DNA of 64,000 nt from NCBI RefSeq assembly GCF_015594545.1, contig NZ_JADIIO010000001.1, positions 2,356,001 through 2,420,000 on the forward strand. Direction: 5' to 3'. Made by a program: the position numbers and the translations under genes. Each line of letters opens with the position of its first letter. Positions within the stretch are counted from its first letter, which is position 1. Positions 1 through 8,484 of this stretch are shown piece by piece. Source of the DNA: Staphylococcus durrellii (lineage in GTDB: Bacteria > Bacillota > Bacilli > Staphylococcales > Staphylococcaceae). Under the pieces are notes generated by a model, which worked only from the letters and a program-made list of their open reading frames with translations, ran no database searches and had not been told where the DNA came from.

Positions 1-108
1 ATTTTTATTAATTTCAGTAATATATTTATTAGAGCAATACTCATCGCTAGTTCTATTGCATTAGTTTTAATATTTTTTGCCCAACTATCCGAAACATTAA
101 ATATTTAA
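1..108 (+). CDS. C-terminal tail of a membrane protein (partial)
   Basis: Frame 1 is open from the first base to a TAA at 106-108 and gives 35 residues. A hydrophobic stretch of about 20 residues (from ILIASSIALV onward) is followed by a short polar tail, SETLNI. This looks like the last transmembrane helix of a protein that starts outside the window. The family cannot be told from so little sequence. It could be chance, but the hydrophobic, stop-free reading fits a real gene end. Confidence 0.45.
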   Translation: MFINFSNIFIRAILIASSIALVLIFFAQLSETLNI

Positions 109-237
109 AATCATTTAATAACCATATAAATCATTGAAATTGGAATATTAGTTTTACTTTTTAAGTGAGCAGAGTCATTGCTAATCTACAAGAGTATTAT
201 TACATTATAAGTGTATTAGAAATGTGGGGGGATACTA

Positions 238-540
238 ATGGGTAAAACTAATAAAAAAGAATTAGAAATACACAAAACAAATGAAACGCGTTCTAGTGGA
301 ATATCTAAAATGATTGAAGAGGGTGGATTGGGGGCAGATCAATATTATATTATCGACAAAAAGCAACCAAATCAAAAAATTTTAATAGAAAATATTGATC
401 AGTTCAAAGAAGAAGTGAGTCAAACAAGTAATGATGATTTAATTGATTTATTAATATTAAACGCTCACGCAAATACTACTTCAAAATATAACCAAGCTCT
501 AATCATTATCAAAAAAGAGATTACTAAGCGAATGGTATAA
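238..540 (+). CDS. small hypothetical protein, 100 aa
   Basis: An ATG follows a strong purine-rich ribosome site (GGGGGGAT, 7-8 bases upstream) and the gene ends just before a clear terminator, so it is probably a real single-gene unit. The protein is soluble and charged, with no signal peptide or membrane segment. The C-terminal half (about residues 55-98) looks helical, with a leucine-rich stretch around DDLIDLLILNAH. I do not recognise the family. Its left neighbour is an unidentified membrane-protein tail about 130 bases upstream. Confidence 0.6.
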   Translation: MGKTNKKELEIHKTNETRSSGISKMIEEGGLGADQYYIIDKKQPNQKILIENIDQFKEEVSQTSNDDLIDLLILNAHANTTSKYNQALIIIKKEITKRMV

Positions 541-560
541 AACTATATTTTGAAATAGCT

Positions 561-590
561 AAGACACCTAAAAGCTTAGGTGTCTTTTAT
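561..590 (+). terminator. intrinsic terminator after the 100-aa gene
   Basis: A perfect 11-bp stem (AAGACACCTAA / TTAGGTGTCTT) with a 4-base loop is followed by TTTAT. It lies 20 bases past the stop codon of the upstream small gene. Confidence 0.85.
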
Positions 591-710
591 TATGGCAAGG
601 CGATTATAATCTTTAATAAGTTTAGTGTTAGTATTTATGTTAATTGATTCATCAGTTTCATATTACTTATAGCAAGTAATACAATATCAACGATAACGAA
701 TGCAATACTT

Positions 711-2021
711 TTAGCCTTTATATTTAATATTATATGATTTTTCGCTATAAAAATAAAATGTAATATACGCAAAACACAACATTGGCACTATAAATGATAA
801 TTGCATAGAACCAAATATATCAGCTGCTAAACCTTGAATTGCTGGCATTACAGCTCCACCAATGATTGACATGATAAGAATGGCCCCGGCAAATTCAATG
901 TATTTGGAGTTAGTAACTTTTTCTATAGTTTTACCGTAAATAGTTGGCCAACAAGGCCCGAATAAAACACTTACAAAAACAGCTGCGTAAACAGCCGAAG
1001 TATTAGGCACAAGAGAAGCATATAATAAAACGATGACCCCTGTAATAGAATAGATCATTAGTATCCTATTTGCATCAAATTTTGATAACAATGAAGTAGC
1101 TATAAATCTACCTATGAAAAATGCAATAAAGCTAAATATCACAAAATTAGTAGCTAACCTTTCATTGATGTGGGGATTTACATCAAGCGCTAATCTTAAA
1201 GTAAATGACCATACTGTTGTTTGCAAACCCATGTAAATGAATTGCGTTAGTACCCCTTTTCTAAAGCCTTTATTTTTTAATAAATGCTTAATTGCTTCCT
1301 TAAAATCAACATTATTATTAGATTCTCCTTCTTCAGGTTTACATTCAGGAAATTTAATTACTACGAAGAGTACCATTACAACTACTAATACAACGATTAA
1401 AATGATATACGGCGTCATTGTACGTTGTAACATTTCAAGCCCAAATTGCGTGGCTTCCTTACTATTCATGACTGACATTTGTTTTTTTAGACTGTCCCCA
1501 TTAGTAAAGATAAAATATTTACCAAGGATCGCCCCAATCATTGCCCCAATCGGATAAAAAGTCTGACTTAAATTAATTCTTTGTGTAGCTTTTTCTTTAC
1601 GTCCTAATAATAAACTATAAGTATTTGCAGATGTTTCTAAACAGCTTAAGCCAATAGCTATGATAAATAAAGCTGCTAAAAACATACCATACGTTGCCAT
1701 GTGAGACGCTGGGAAAAATAATGCACACCCTATAATATACATAAGCAATCCAGTTACAATCGTCAAACGATAGCTTGTTTTTTTAACTAGTAAAGCAGCA
1801 GGTAAGGCAAATATAAAGTACCCTCCATAAAATGCACTTTGAACAAACGCTGAAGCGAAATTACTCAAATCAAATATCGTTTTAAATTGAGCTATTAACA
1901 CATCGTTTAAACTAGCAGCTGCTCCCCATAGTGGAAATAGCAAAGTTACTAAAATATATTGCAGTACTGGCGTTTTATTTAAAAACCCATCACGCTTTGT
2001 TTCAATTGTACCTTTCGACAT
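711..2021 (-). CDS. FucP-type MFS sugar:H+ symporter
   Basis: A 436-residue, 12-helix protein of the L-fucose:H+ symporter branch of the major facilitator superfamily. Recognisable features are the N-terminal FPLWGAAASLNDVLI segment, the YGGYFIFALPAALL helix and the conserved C-terminal domain. It should import a monosaccharide with protons. FucP of Escherichia coli is known to accept L-fucose and D-arabinose; the substrate here is inferred only from neighbours. It is last in a three-gene operon, 15 bases after the kinase, with ribosome site AGGGGTG. About 170 bases downstream no clear terminator was found. Confidence 0.85.
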   Translation of the reverse strand: MSKGTIETKRDGFLNKTPVLQYILVTLLFPLWGAAASLNDVLIAQFKTIFDLSNFASAFVQSAFYGGYFIFALPAALLVKKTSYRLTIVTGLLMYIIGCALFFPASHMATYGMFLAALFIIAIGLSCLETSANTYSLLLGRKEKATQRINLSQTFYPIGAMIGAILGKYFIFTNGDSLKKQMSVMNSKEATQFGLEMLQRTMTPYIILIVVLVVVMVLFVVIKFPECKPEEGESNNNVDFKEAIKHLLKNKGFRKGVLTQFIYMGLQTTVWSFTLRLALDVNPHINERLATNFVIFSFIAFFIGRFIATSLLSKFDANRILMIYSITGVIVLLYASLVPNTSAVYAAVFVSVLFGPCWPTIYGKTIEKVTNSKYIEFAGAILIMSIIGGAVMPAIQGLAADIFGSMQLSFIVPMLCFAYITFYFYSEKSYNIKYKG

Positions 2022-2036
2022 TTAAAACACCCCTAA

Positions 2037-2957
2037 TTATTTTACAATTTCTTTTAAATTTTCAATGTCTTTCCATGTAGGTAATGAAGGCTGAGACCCT
2101 AACTTTGTTACTGTACATCCAGATGCTTTAATCGCTGATTCAATAGTTTGGTCAATATTCCAGCTCTTAGATAAGCCATATGCTAAAGTGCCTATAAAAG
2201 AATCTCCTGCAGCTGTTGTATCTATAGGACTAACTTTAATTGAGTTAAAGTATTTGAATTGGTTTTTATTCACAAAAATTGCCCCATCACCCCCTAGCGT
2301 TATAATGACATTTTTATAACCAGCGCTTATCAAAATATCGGCTGCTTCCTTTGCATCTTCGATATTATTAATCGTCTTACCAGTCAACAAACCACTTTCA
2401 ACTTCGTTTGGTATAAAATAATCAACTTTTTTTGCTATACTCTGATCAAAATCTTGAGCAGGTGCGGGATTTACTATAATGGTTTTATTATAATCATAAG
2501 CTATATCTATACATTGATAGACAACATCCATTGGTACTTCTAACTGAAGTACAATAATATCCGCATCTCTAATTAATTTTTCGTTATTCATAATATCTAT
2601 GGTCTTTAATGCTAGGTTTGCCCCTGGGACAACAATTATTTTATTATTACCATCATTATCAATCGTTACATTACCTACTCCTGTTCTAGATATATCATCA
2701 AACAACACGGATTGATGTGCTATTCTTTCTTTTTTTAAACTCTCAATATGCTCTTTTCCAAATTCATCATTTCCTAACTTTCCTATCATGCTTACTTCTC
2801 CACCAAGTCTTGCAGCTGCTACAGCTTGATTTGCACCTTTACCTCCAGTATATTTTTCGTATTGTTCTCCAATAAAAGTTTCGCCCGTGTTTGGCATTTT
2901 TGAGGTTCTAAACACAAAATCTGTCATTAAGCTTCCTATTACTAATATTTTTTTCAT
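2037..2957 (-). CDS. PfkB-family pentose kinase (ribokinase-like)
   Basis: A 306-residue sugar kinase of the ribokinase/PfkB family. The N-terminal glycine pair region (YTGGKGANQAVAAARLGG) and the C-terminal signature DTTAAGDSFIGTL, with the catalytic aspartate in AAGD, are both present. The ATG at 2957 is preferred over an upstream in-frame start because GAGGTGG sits about 8 bases before it. It starts 15 bases after the SIS gene and is followed by the permease. Ribose is the default substrate by family, but the adjacent arabinose-5-phosphate-isomerase-like gene makes D-arabinose or a similar pentose an attractive alternative. Confidence 0.85.
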   Translation of the reverse strand: MKKILVIGSLMTDFVFRTSKMPNTGETFIGEQYEKYTGGKGANQAVAAARLGGEVSMIGKLGNDEFGKEHIESLKKERIAHQSVLFDDISRTGVGNVTIDNDGNNKIIVVPGANLALKTIDIMNNEKLIRDADIIVLQLEVPMDVVYQCIDIAYDYNKTIIVNPAPAQDFDQSIAKKVDYFIPNEVESGLLTGKTINNIEDAKEAADILISAGYKNVIITLGGDGAIFVNKNQFKYFNSIKVSPIDTTAAGDSFIGTLAYGLSKSWNIDQTIESAIKASGCTVTKLGSQPSLPTWKDIENLKEIVK

Positions 2958-2972
2958 TATTAGACCCACCTC

Positions 2973-3575
2973 TTATTTAATAATTCCATCTTCTTGTAAT
3001 TCTCTGCCTAAGGCGCCACCCGGGTGATATTTTCCAAAAGATTGTTTTGAAAAACCCTTCATTTGTGAGACCGTTAATGCAATTGCATCTCCTATAACTA
3101 AAGTAGCTGTTGAGCTATTTGTTGGAGCTAAATTATACTTATCTGCTTCTTTTTTTATTGGTATTTCTATCACAATAGAAGCATTCCTACCTAAAGTAGA
3201 TCGTTGAGACTTTGTGATAGCAAATATTTTTGCACCAATAGAATTGATAGATGATAAAACGTTTAATACTTCTTCCGTTTCACCACTATTGGATATTGCA
3301 AAAACAATATCTTCCTCACATATCATGCCTAAATCACCATGAATAGCTTCAGTTGAATGAACAAAAAATGATGGTGTGCCTGTACTAGCAAAAGTTGCAG
3401 CTATTTTTTTACCAATATGCCCTGATTTTCCAACGCCAAGAAATATAACCCGACCCTTACAATTTAAAATTTCAGTGACGCATTGTTCGTAACTATTATT
3501 GATACTATTTTTGACATCATTAATCGTATTTATTTCTGAACTAAATACCTCTTCTAGCAATTTAATGGATTTCAT
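2973..3575 (-). CDS. SIS-domain isomerase, KdsD/GutQ/KpsF type without CBS domains
   Basis: A 200-residue SIS protein that closely resembles arabinose-5-phosphate isomerases: GKSGHIGKKIAATFASTGTP, STEAIHGDLGM, APTNSSTATL and YHPGGALGREL. Residues Lys50, Glu102, Glu143 and His184 fall at a constant offset of nine from the four residues I recall for E. coli KdsD (59, 111, 152, 193). The CBS pair of full-length enzymes is absent. Staphylococci make no Kdo, so a biosynthetic role is unlikely; a catabolic D-arabinose-5-P to D-ribulose-5-P step is inferred. A 6-phospho-3-hexuloisomerase role is the main alternative. First gene of its operon. Confidence 0.8.
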   Translation of the reverse strand: MKSIKLLEEVFSSEINTINDVKNSINNSYEQCVTEILNCKGRVIFLGVGKSGHIGKKIAATFASTGTPSFFVHSTEAIHGDLGMICEEDIVFAISNSGETEEVLNVLSSINSIGAKIFAITKSQRSTLGRNASIVIEIPIKKEADKYNLAPTNSSTATLVIGDAIALTVSQMKGFSKQSFGKYHPGGALGRELQEDGIIK

Positions 3576-3600
3576 AAAATTTCCTCCTTTGTTTATGCCT

Positions 3601-3618
3601 ATAGTAATCGATTACTAT
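3601..3618. promoter_or_regulatory. palindromic operator, copy 1
   Basis: A perfect 18-bp palindrome ATAGTAATCGATTACTAT lies 26 bases upstream of the SIS gene. The 16-bp core TAGTAATCGATTACTA recurs at 3666 and 5254 and nowhere else noticed in the window. The central CG and palindromy are typical of LacI-family operators, and the LacI-family gene next door is the obvious ligand. Confidence 0.8.
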
Positions 3619-3665
3619 TAAGTCAAAAGTTAACTATGTTTATTTGGAATATTTATATCTGTCGT

Positions 3666-3681
3666 TAGTAATCGATTACTA
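3666..3681. promoter_or_regulatory. palindromic operator, copy 2
   Basis: A second exact copy of the 16-bp core TAGTAATCGATTACTA, centred 64 bases upstream of copy 1. The spacing is close to six helical turns, so a repression loop between the two sites upstream of the SIS-kinase-permease operon is possible. Confidence 0.8.
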
Positions 3682-3696
3682 CAAAGTTATAACATT

Positions 3697-3710
3697 TGTA
3701 ATCGCTTACA
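3697..3710 (-). promoter_or_regulatory. CcpA catabolite-responsive element (cre)
   Basis: Read on the minus strand this is TGTAAGCGATTACA, a good match to the Gram-positive cre consensus with its central GCG and flanking TG/CA. It lies between the end of the LacI-family gene and the sugar operon, so the operon is probably also subject to glucose repression through CcpA. It differs from the dedicated operators at the arm positions. Confidence 0.65.
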
Positions 3711-3733
3711 TTAATATCAAAAAAATATAGTTC

Positions 3734-4774
3734 TTAATTACTATATTTTTTTAGTCGCTTAATTGAATTTCCTTCAATGATTTCACTACGTTTTATGTCA
3801 ACTTGTTCCTTAGATTGATTTTCTAACTTACTTAATATATTGATAGCTATTGCTTCTCCCATAGATAATAAATCTTGTTCTAGTGAAGTAATCTTAATTT
3901 CAAATAAATTATTATTAGCTAAAGACCCGTAAGAAACAATTGAAACATCTTGTGGTATATTAATTTGGTACTTATCAAATACGCTAAGTACACCTTTAGT
4001 CATAACATTGTTACAAATAACCATTCCAGTTGGTAATGCAAGATCGTTATACAAGTGTTTATCAATGATATCAAATGTAGTGACTTCTTTGAACTGACCA
4101 TTAAACATCCACTCTTCATGGAAAGTCAATTGACTTTCAGAGAGCGCTGATTTAAAGCCATTCAAACGTTCAATACCAGTACTCGTATTTAAACTTCCAG
4201 TTACTATACCGAGCTTTTCATGTCCTTGGACTATTAATTTTTTAGTCAATTCATAAGACTCTTTGAAGTTATTAGTACCAATGTAAGGTAATTGTTGATG
4301 TTCATCCATTTTTCTATCAATTAAAATAATAGGAATATTTCTCTCTTGTATCTCTTTTAAATTAGTTTTTTTACTATCGCAAGGAGATATGGCGATGGCA
4401 TCAATATTTTTACTTAGTAACATACGAATAATTTCTTCTTCTTTTTCAATTGACTCATCAGTACTGCAAGTTATCAAATTATAGCCTTTATTAAATAGAT
4501 ATTTATCTATCTGTTTTGCTATAGTCATATAATATGGATTTTCAATATCTGCTACAATAATAGCTACTAAATTTGATTTTTGTGATCGCAAACTTTTAGC
4601 TACTAAATTGGGCTCATAATTTAATTGTTCAAAAGCATTTAATATTTGATCCCGCGTTTCAGAACTTACTGGATAATTATTATTGAGAACTCTTGAAACT
4701 GTTGCTGTAGAAAACCCCGTATACAATGCAATATCTTTCATTGTTACATTATGTGCTTTACTCTTTTGATTCAT
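3734..4774 (-). CDS. LacI-family transcriptional repressor
   Basis: A 346-residue regulator. An N-terminal LacI helix-turn-helix and hinge (MKDIALYTGFSTATVSRVLNN, about residues 11-31, then LNYEPNLVAKSLRSQKS) is followed by a periplasmic-binding-like effector domain, as shown by LVAIIVADIENPYY and the C-terminal SLEQDLLSMGEAI. It probably represses both flanking units through the three TAGTAATCGATTACTA palindromes and responds to the imported sugar or its phosphate. It lies 43 bases after the mutarotase gene, probably co-transcribed with it. Confidence 0.9.
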   Translation of the reverse strand: MNQKSKAHNVTMKDIALYTGFSTATVSRVLNNNYPVSSETRDQILNAFEQLNYEPNLVAKSLRSQKSNLVAIIVADIENPYYMTIAKQIDKYLFNKGYNLITCSTDESIEKEEEIIRMLLSKNIDAIAISPCDSKKTNLKEIQERNIPIILIDRKMDEHQQLPYIGTNNFKESYELTKKLIVQGHEKLGIVTGSLNTSTGIERLNGFKSALSESQLTFHEEWMFNGQFKEVTTFDIIDKHLYNDLALPTGMVICNNVMTKGVLSVFDKYQINIPQDVSIVSYGSLANNNLFEIKITSLEQDLLSMGEAIAINILSKLENQSKEQVDIKRSEIIEGNSIKRLKKYSN

Positions 4775-4817
4775 TAATAATCACCGCTTAATAATATTTC
4801 AACTGTTAATAAAATAA

Positions 4818-5231
4818 TTATGAAACGACACCTACTGTCAGCATAATATTCGAATAAGTCCTTGTATCTCCAGTATTGATAACTAAAGTAATATCCTCTT
4901 CATTTGCCATCTCATAAAATTGCTGACGACTATAAGTCGTGAGTAACTTATCTTCTGCTATTTTGTTGAATTCACTAAAAATTTCAGGCGTTTTTCCTTC
5001 GTCTGGCTCCATAACTTCAATTTTTTCTATATTTATTACAGTTAATATAGATTTTAACACATCTGTGACCAAAGGTAAGTTAGGAGCGAACCCTAAATAG
5101 ATCTTTTCTGCACCTTCATTAGCGTTTGTCATTATAGGATAATTACCGTCAGCAATCAATATTTTATTGCCATGCCCACTTTTAGCCAGTGATTTTAATA
5201 TTTGTTGATGATTGCATTGCCCTTTTATCAT
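4818..5231 (-). CDS. RbsD/FucU-family sugar mutarotase, FucU-like
   Basis: A 137-residue member of the RbsD/FucU superfamily, which interconverts sugar anomers before phosphorylation. The catalytic-type histidine is in SGHGNKILIAD (His20, Asp28), and the end NTGDTRTYSNIML matches the conserved C-terminus. DGNYPI, VMEPDEG and RQQFYEMA resemble L-fucose mutarotase rather than the ribose pyranase pattern. This supports a substrate with L-fucose/D-arabinose configuration. It heads the regulator unit; an operator copy is 22 bases upstream. Confidence 0.8.
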   Translation of the reverse strand: MIKGQCNHQQILKSLAKSGHGNKILIADGNYPIMTNANEGAEKIYLGFAPNLPLVTDVLKSILTVINIEKIEVMEPDEGKTPEIFSEFNKIAEDKLLTTYSRQQFYEMANEEDITLVINTGDTRTYSNIMLTVGVVS

Positions 5232-5253
5232 GTTTCACCCCTCAAAATCATTA

Positions 5254-5269
5254 TAGTAATCGATTACTA
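5254..5269. promoter_or_regulatory. palindromic operator, copy 3
   Basis: A third exact TAGTAATCGATTACTA, 22 bases upstream of the mutarotase start. It places the mutarotase-LacI unit under the same control as the SIS-kinase-permease operon. The rest of 5270-5522 has no gene. It holds a small hairpin at about 5395-5420 (AAAACAAG/CTTGTTTT) and the 5' region of the next gene. Confidence 0.8.
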
Positions 5270-5522
5270 AATGCAAAATTACATTAAAAATGTTTGTTTG
5301 TCAAATAAACTATAATGATTACAGGGTATTAAGCGGTGTGGAAAATAGATAACCATAATTTAAATTATTAAAGGGGATCGATTTTAGAAACGAGTAAAAC
5401 AAGTTTTTCTTGTTTTGATACTATATAAAAATAATTTTCAAAATGAATAAAAGGATTAGTGGATTTGATATCGCACTGGTGTTATATTACACTTTCGGTA
5501 AATAGTTAAAGGAGTGGTAATT

Positions 5523-5939
5523 GTGAATAATAAAAAAATTTATAACCTTTGGATAGATGCATGGAATAAGGACGTTGATATCATAGATATAATTGCACAT
5601 GAGAATTGTACAATACATCAAGAAAGAATTGATGAAAAAAATTCAAAAGAAATAAGAGGCCCAATGGCACTTAAAGAATTAATAAATACGAGTAAAGACT
5701 TTTTTAAAAATTATAAAATGTCTTTAGTTGTCGACCCTATTGTAGATAACGATTATATTGCAGCTAGGTGGCGTTTTACGGGGATATATAATGGGAAGAT
5801 GGAAGGTGCCAAGGCAAAAGAAGGTACAAAAGTAAGTTTTGAGGGTACTGATATTTTTTATGTAGAACATGAAAAAATAAAAGACTATTGGGTCTCCTCT
5901 GATGGTATTAGCTTTATGAAGCAGTTACAAGTTTTATAA
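5523..5939 (+). CDS. SnoaL/NTF2-like protein (ester-cyclase type)
   Basis: A 138-residue protein of the SnoaL-like NTF2 superfamily. It has the N-terminal YNLWIDAWNKDVDIID helix, a RGPMALKELI segment, and the ending IKDYWVSSDGISFMKQLQVL typical of small alpha+beta barrel proteins that include ester cyclases and unknowns. The GTG at 5523 is chosen because AAAGGAG is 8 bases upstream; an in-frame GTG at 5514 overlaps that site. It is a single gene with its own terminator and no pathway partner, so the substrate is unknown. Confidence 0.7.
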   Translation: MNNKKIYNLWIDAWNKDVDIIDIIAHENCTIHQERIDEKNSKEIRGPMALKELINTSKDFFKNYKMSLVVDPIVDNDYIAARWRFTGIYNGKMEGAKAKEGTKVSFEGTDIFYVEHEKIKDYWVSSDGISFMKQLQVL

Positions 5940-5945
5940 GTGTAT

Positions 5946-5976
5946 AAAAGGGCCTATTAAAATTGGCCCTTTAAAA
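5946..5976 (+). terminator. intrinsic terminator after the SnoaL-like gene
   Basis: The hairpin AAAAGGGCC...GGCCCTTT begins 6 bases past the stop codon, with a weak AT-rich tail. Confidence 0.75.
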
Positions 5977-6009
5977 TTAGAAACTTAAAATCAGCAAAAT
6001 TATCACTAG

Positions 6010-6439
6010 CTAGTTATATTTTTTACTTAATATAACTGTACCAATCGCAACAATAATCATTAAAGATAGCGCTCTGTAAAAATATATGATAAATCCAGAT
6101 AAGGAACTTATTTTATTTCCCGTTATTTTAGTAACAATAAATAAGGGATTTTTGTGACTATAATTATTAAAATATCAAAGAAGCATTTCCATTTTTTGAT
6201 ATTTTAATTTTTTACTGTCTTGAATGATTTATTTTTCAAATAATCGTCTCCTTTTAAAAGTTCATCTACTGTAACATTAAATATGTCACTTATGATCAAT
6301 AGTTTTTCAATATTTGATTATCCATTTTCGTTTTCCCAGTCGATATAGATTGTCTGCTTATGTATAATCCGTTTGCTAAATCTTCTTAGAATAAATTACC
6401 TTCTCTACTTTTCTTTTTTGGCTTTTTATGAAAATCCAA
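6010..6439 (-). pseudogene. decayed Xre-type regulator with membrane tail
   Basis: Minus-strand reading frames recover fragments of one HTH regulator: EDLANGLYISRQSIS (about 6340-6390), then after a one-base shift WENENG, a stop, and NIEKLLIISDIFNVTVDELL to KNKSFKTVKN ending at 6204. A separate open stretch ending at 6010 gives a hydrophobic tail (SSLSGFIIYFYRAL... ILSKKYN), matching the layout of staphylococcal Xre proteins with a C-terminal membrane domain. At least two in-frame stops and two shifts make it non-functional. The remaining bases up to 6873 hold no other gene that I can see. Confidence 0.65.
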
Positions 6440-6873
6440 GTTTATTACGTCCCTTTATTAAAAATATTATAGGTAAACTTGATTAATTTTGTAAGCATCT
6501 TAATTAACTATCTTCAATTTAATCAAACCAAATTTTGTTCCTTCTTTTAAGCACAAGCTCTTTTTTAGATTCACAAATCATTGTGAGTTCTGATTATTAT
6601 TTATCTACAATTGTATCTTACAAATCAAACTTATCTAGATAATGTAAATAAAAATAGGTGCCAAATCCGCACTAAGAAACTCCTCACTCTTTGCTGTAAA
6701 GCACATTTACTAGCTACCATTTCCCTTATATATTAGGTGAGTTTATTCTAATTTATCAAGTGAATTGACAGATCTTTACGAATGTTATATTCTTTAAATA
6801 ATATTATTCTAATCAGAATTATATGATTTAATTAGATTGCACTTCTTATTTCTGAAAAATGAAGGGAGATCTC

Positions 6874-8376
6874 GTGAAATTAAAGTACAATTTTGTGTTT
6901 TTAACATCTCTTAGTTTTTGCATTATCTTTATTGTATTTGGCGCTTTATTCAATAAACAATTTGAAATAACAACAACAGCAATAACCGATTTCATTGCCG
7001 TGAATTTCAGTTGGTATTATTTGATTTTAGTAGTTTCTTTATTAATTTTATGCGTATACCTATTATTTTCAAACTACAGTTCAATTACGTTAGGAAAAGA
7101 AGGAGAGGCACCAGAATTTTCGCTAATTTCATGGTTTTCCATGTTATTTTGTGCTGGTATGGGCATGGGGTTAGTATTTTGGACAACTGCCGAACCCATC
7201 AGTGATGCTTTTGTTTTAACACCAGAGCATCCAGAAGGATCAAAAGAAGCAATTAAAACATCCCTGCAATACTCATTTTTTCATTGGGGTGTACATGCTT
7301 GGGGTGTTTACTGTATTGTAGCTTTAATATTTGCTTATTTTAGTTTCCATAAGGGGTATTCTGGTTTGGTAAGTGCAATGTTAAAACCTATACTTGGTGA
7401 CGGCATTTCACAAAAAGTGATAGGCAATCTAAGTGATATATTAGCTGTTATTGCAACAGTAACAGGTGTTGCTGCAACACTCGGCTTTGGTACAGCTCAA
7501 ATCAACGAAGGTCTACATTTCTTATTCGATGTTCCTTCCAATTTATTTATACAAACAATTATCATCATTGTGGCGACGATTATTTTCACAACTTCAGCTT
7601 GGTCTGGTATAAATAAAGGAATTAAATATTTAAGTAATATCAATATGTTACTTGCAGTCATCATACTCATTGCCGTCTTTATAGTAGGTCCAACACTCTA
7701 CATATTGAATATGTTTACTGATTCATTGGGCAACTATTTATCAAATTTTATTAATATGAGTTTGAATTTAACAACAAATTCAAGCGACAAACAATTTTCC
7801 TGGATGAAGAATTGGACAATATTTTACTGGGCATGGTGGATTTCGTGGTCACCATTTGTAGGTATATTTATCGCACGTATTTCAAGAGGACGTACAATTA
7901 AAGAGTTTATTTTAGGTGTGTTACTTGTTCCTTCATTAATATGTTTTATATTTTTTGCAGTATTTGGTGCTTCAGCAATATATTTACAAGAAAATCATAT
8001 TGCTAGAATATCAAGTTTTGATACAGAGACAGCAACATTTGGTGTACTAGCCCATTTTCCTCTAGGCTTTATTTTAAGTATTTTAACGATTGTTGTAGTA
8101 GCAATCTTTTTTATTACATCTGCAGATTCTGCTACTTATGTTTTAAGTATGTTAACGAGTAAAGGATCTATTACTCCCTCAGGTATCGTTAAAATTAGTT
8201 GGGGCATCATATTGGCATTATTTGCGATTATTATGTTTTATACAGGTGGTATGCAATCGATTCAGAATTTAATGATTATTACAGCCTTGCCTTTCTCCTT
8301 TATTATAATTTTGTTGATATTGTCTTTTTTAAAGGTCATACGACAAGAATTAAAAGGAGACAAAAACCGCAATTAA
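6874..8376 (+). CDS. BCCT-family transporter (betaine/carnitine/choline type)
   Basis: A 500-residue, 12-helix BCCT transporter. Family landmarks are present: the glycine-rich GMGMGLVFWTTAEP segment near residue 95, HWGVHAWGVYC, and the tryptophan-rich IFYWAWWISWSPFVGIFIARISRGRT segment around residues 315-340. The GTG at 6874 is preferred because the only ribosome site, GAAGGGAG, lies 6 bases upstream and overlaps the alternative ATG at 6859. It probably imports a quaternary amine or dimethylsulfonio compound by Na+ or H+ symport. The monooxygenase gene starts 108 bases downstream and is probably co-transcribed. Confidence 0.9.
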   Translation: MKLKYNFVFLTSLSFCIIFIVFGALFNKQFEITTTAITDFIAVNFSWYYLILVVSLLILCVYLLFSNYSSITLGKEGEAPEFSLISWFSMLFCAGMGMGLVFWTTAEPISDAFVLTPEHPEGSKEAIKTSLQYSFFHWGVHAWGVYCIVALIFAYFSFHKGYSGLVSAMLKPILGDGISQKVIGNLSDILAVIATVTGVAATLGFGTAQINEGLHFLFDVPSNLFIQTIIIIVATIIFTTSAWSGINKGIKYLSNINMLLAVIILIAVFIVGPTLYILNMFTDSLGNYLSNFINMSLNLTTNSSDKQFSWMKNWTIFYWAWWISWSPFVGIFIARISRGRTIKEFILGVLLVPSLICFIFFAVFGASAIYLQENHIARISSFDTETATFGVLAHFPLGFILSILTIVVVAIFFITSADSATYVLSMLTSKGSITPSGIVKISWGIILALFAIIMFYTGGMQSIQNLMIITALPFSFIIILLILSFLKVIRQELKGDKNRN

Positions 8377-8484
8377 TTTTTTTGAAAATTCGAATAATTT
8401 ACACTTCAATAAACCTCATGACAAATAAAGATACCAACTTAGACTTATATATTTATTAATTTTAAATTCAAAGGGGTCATTAAT

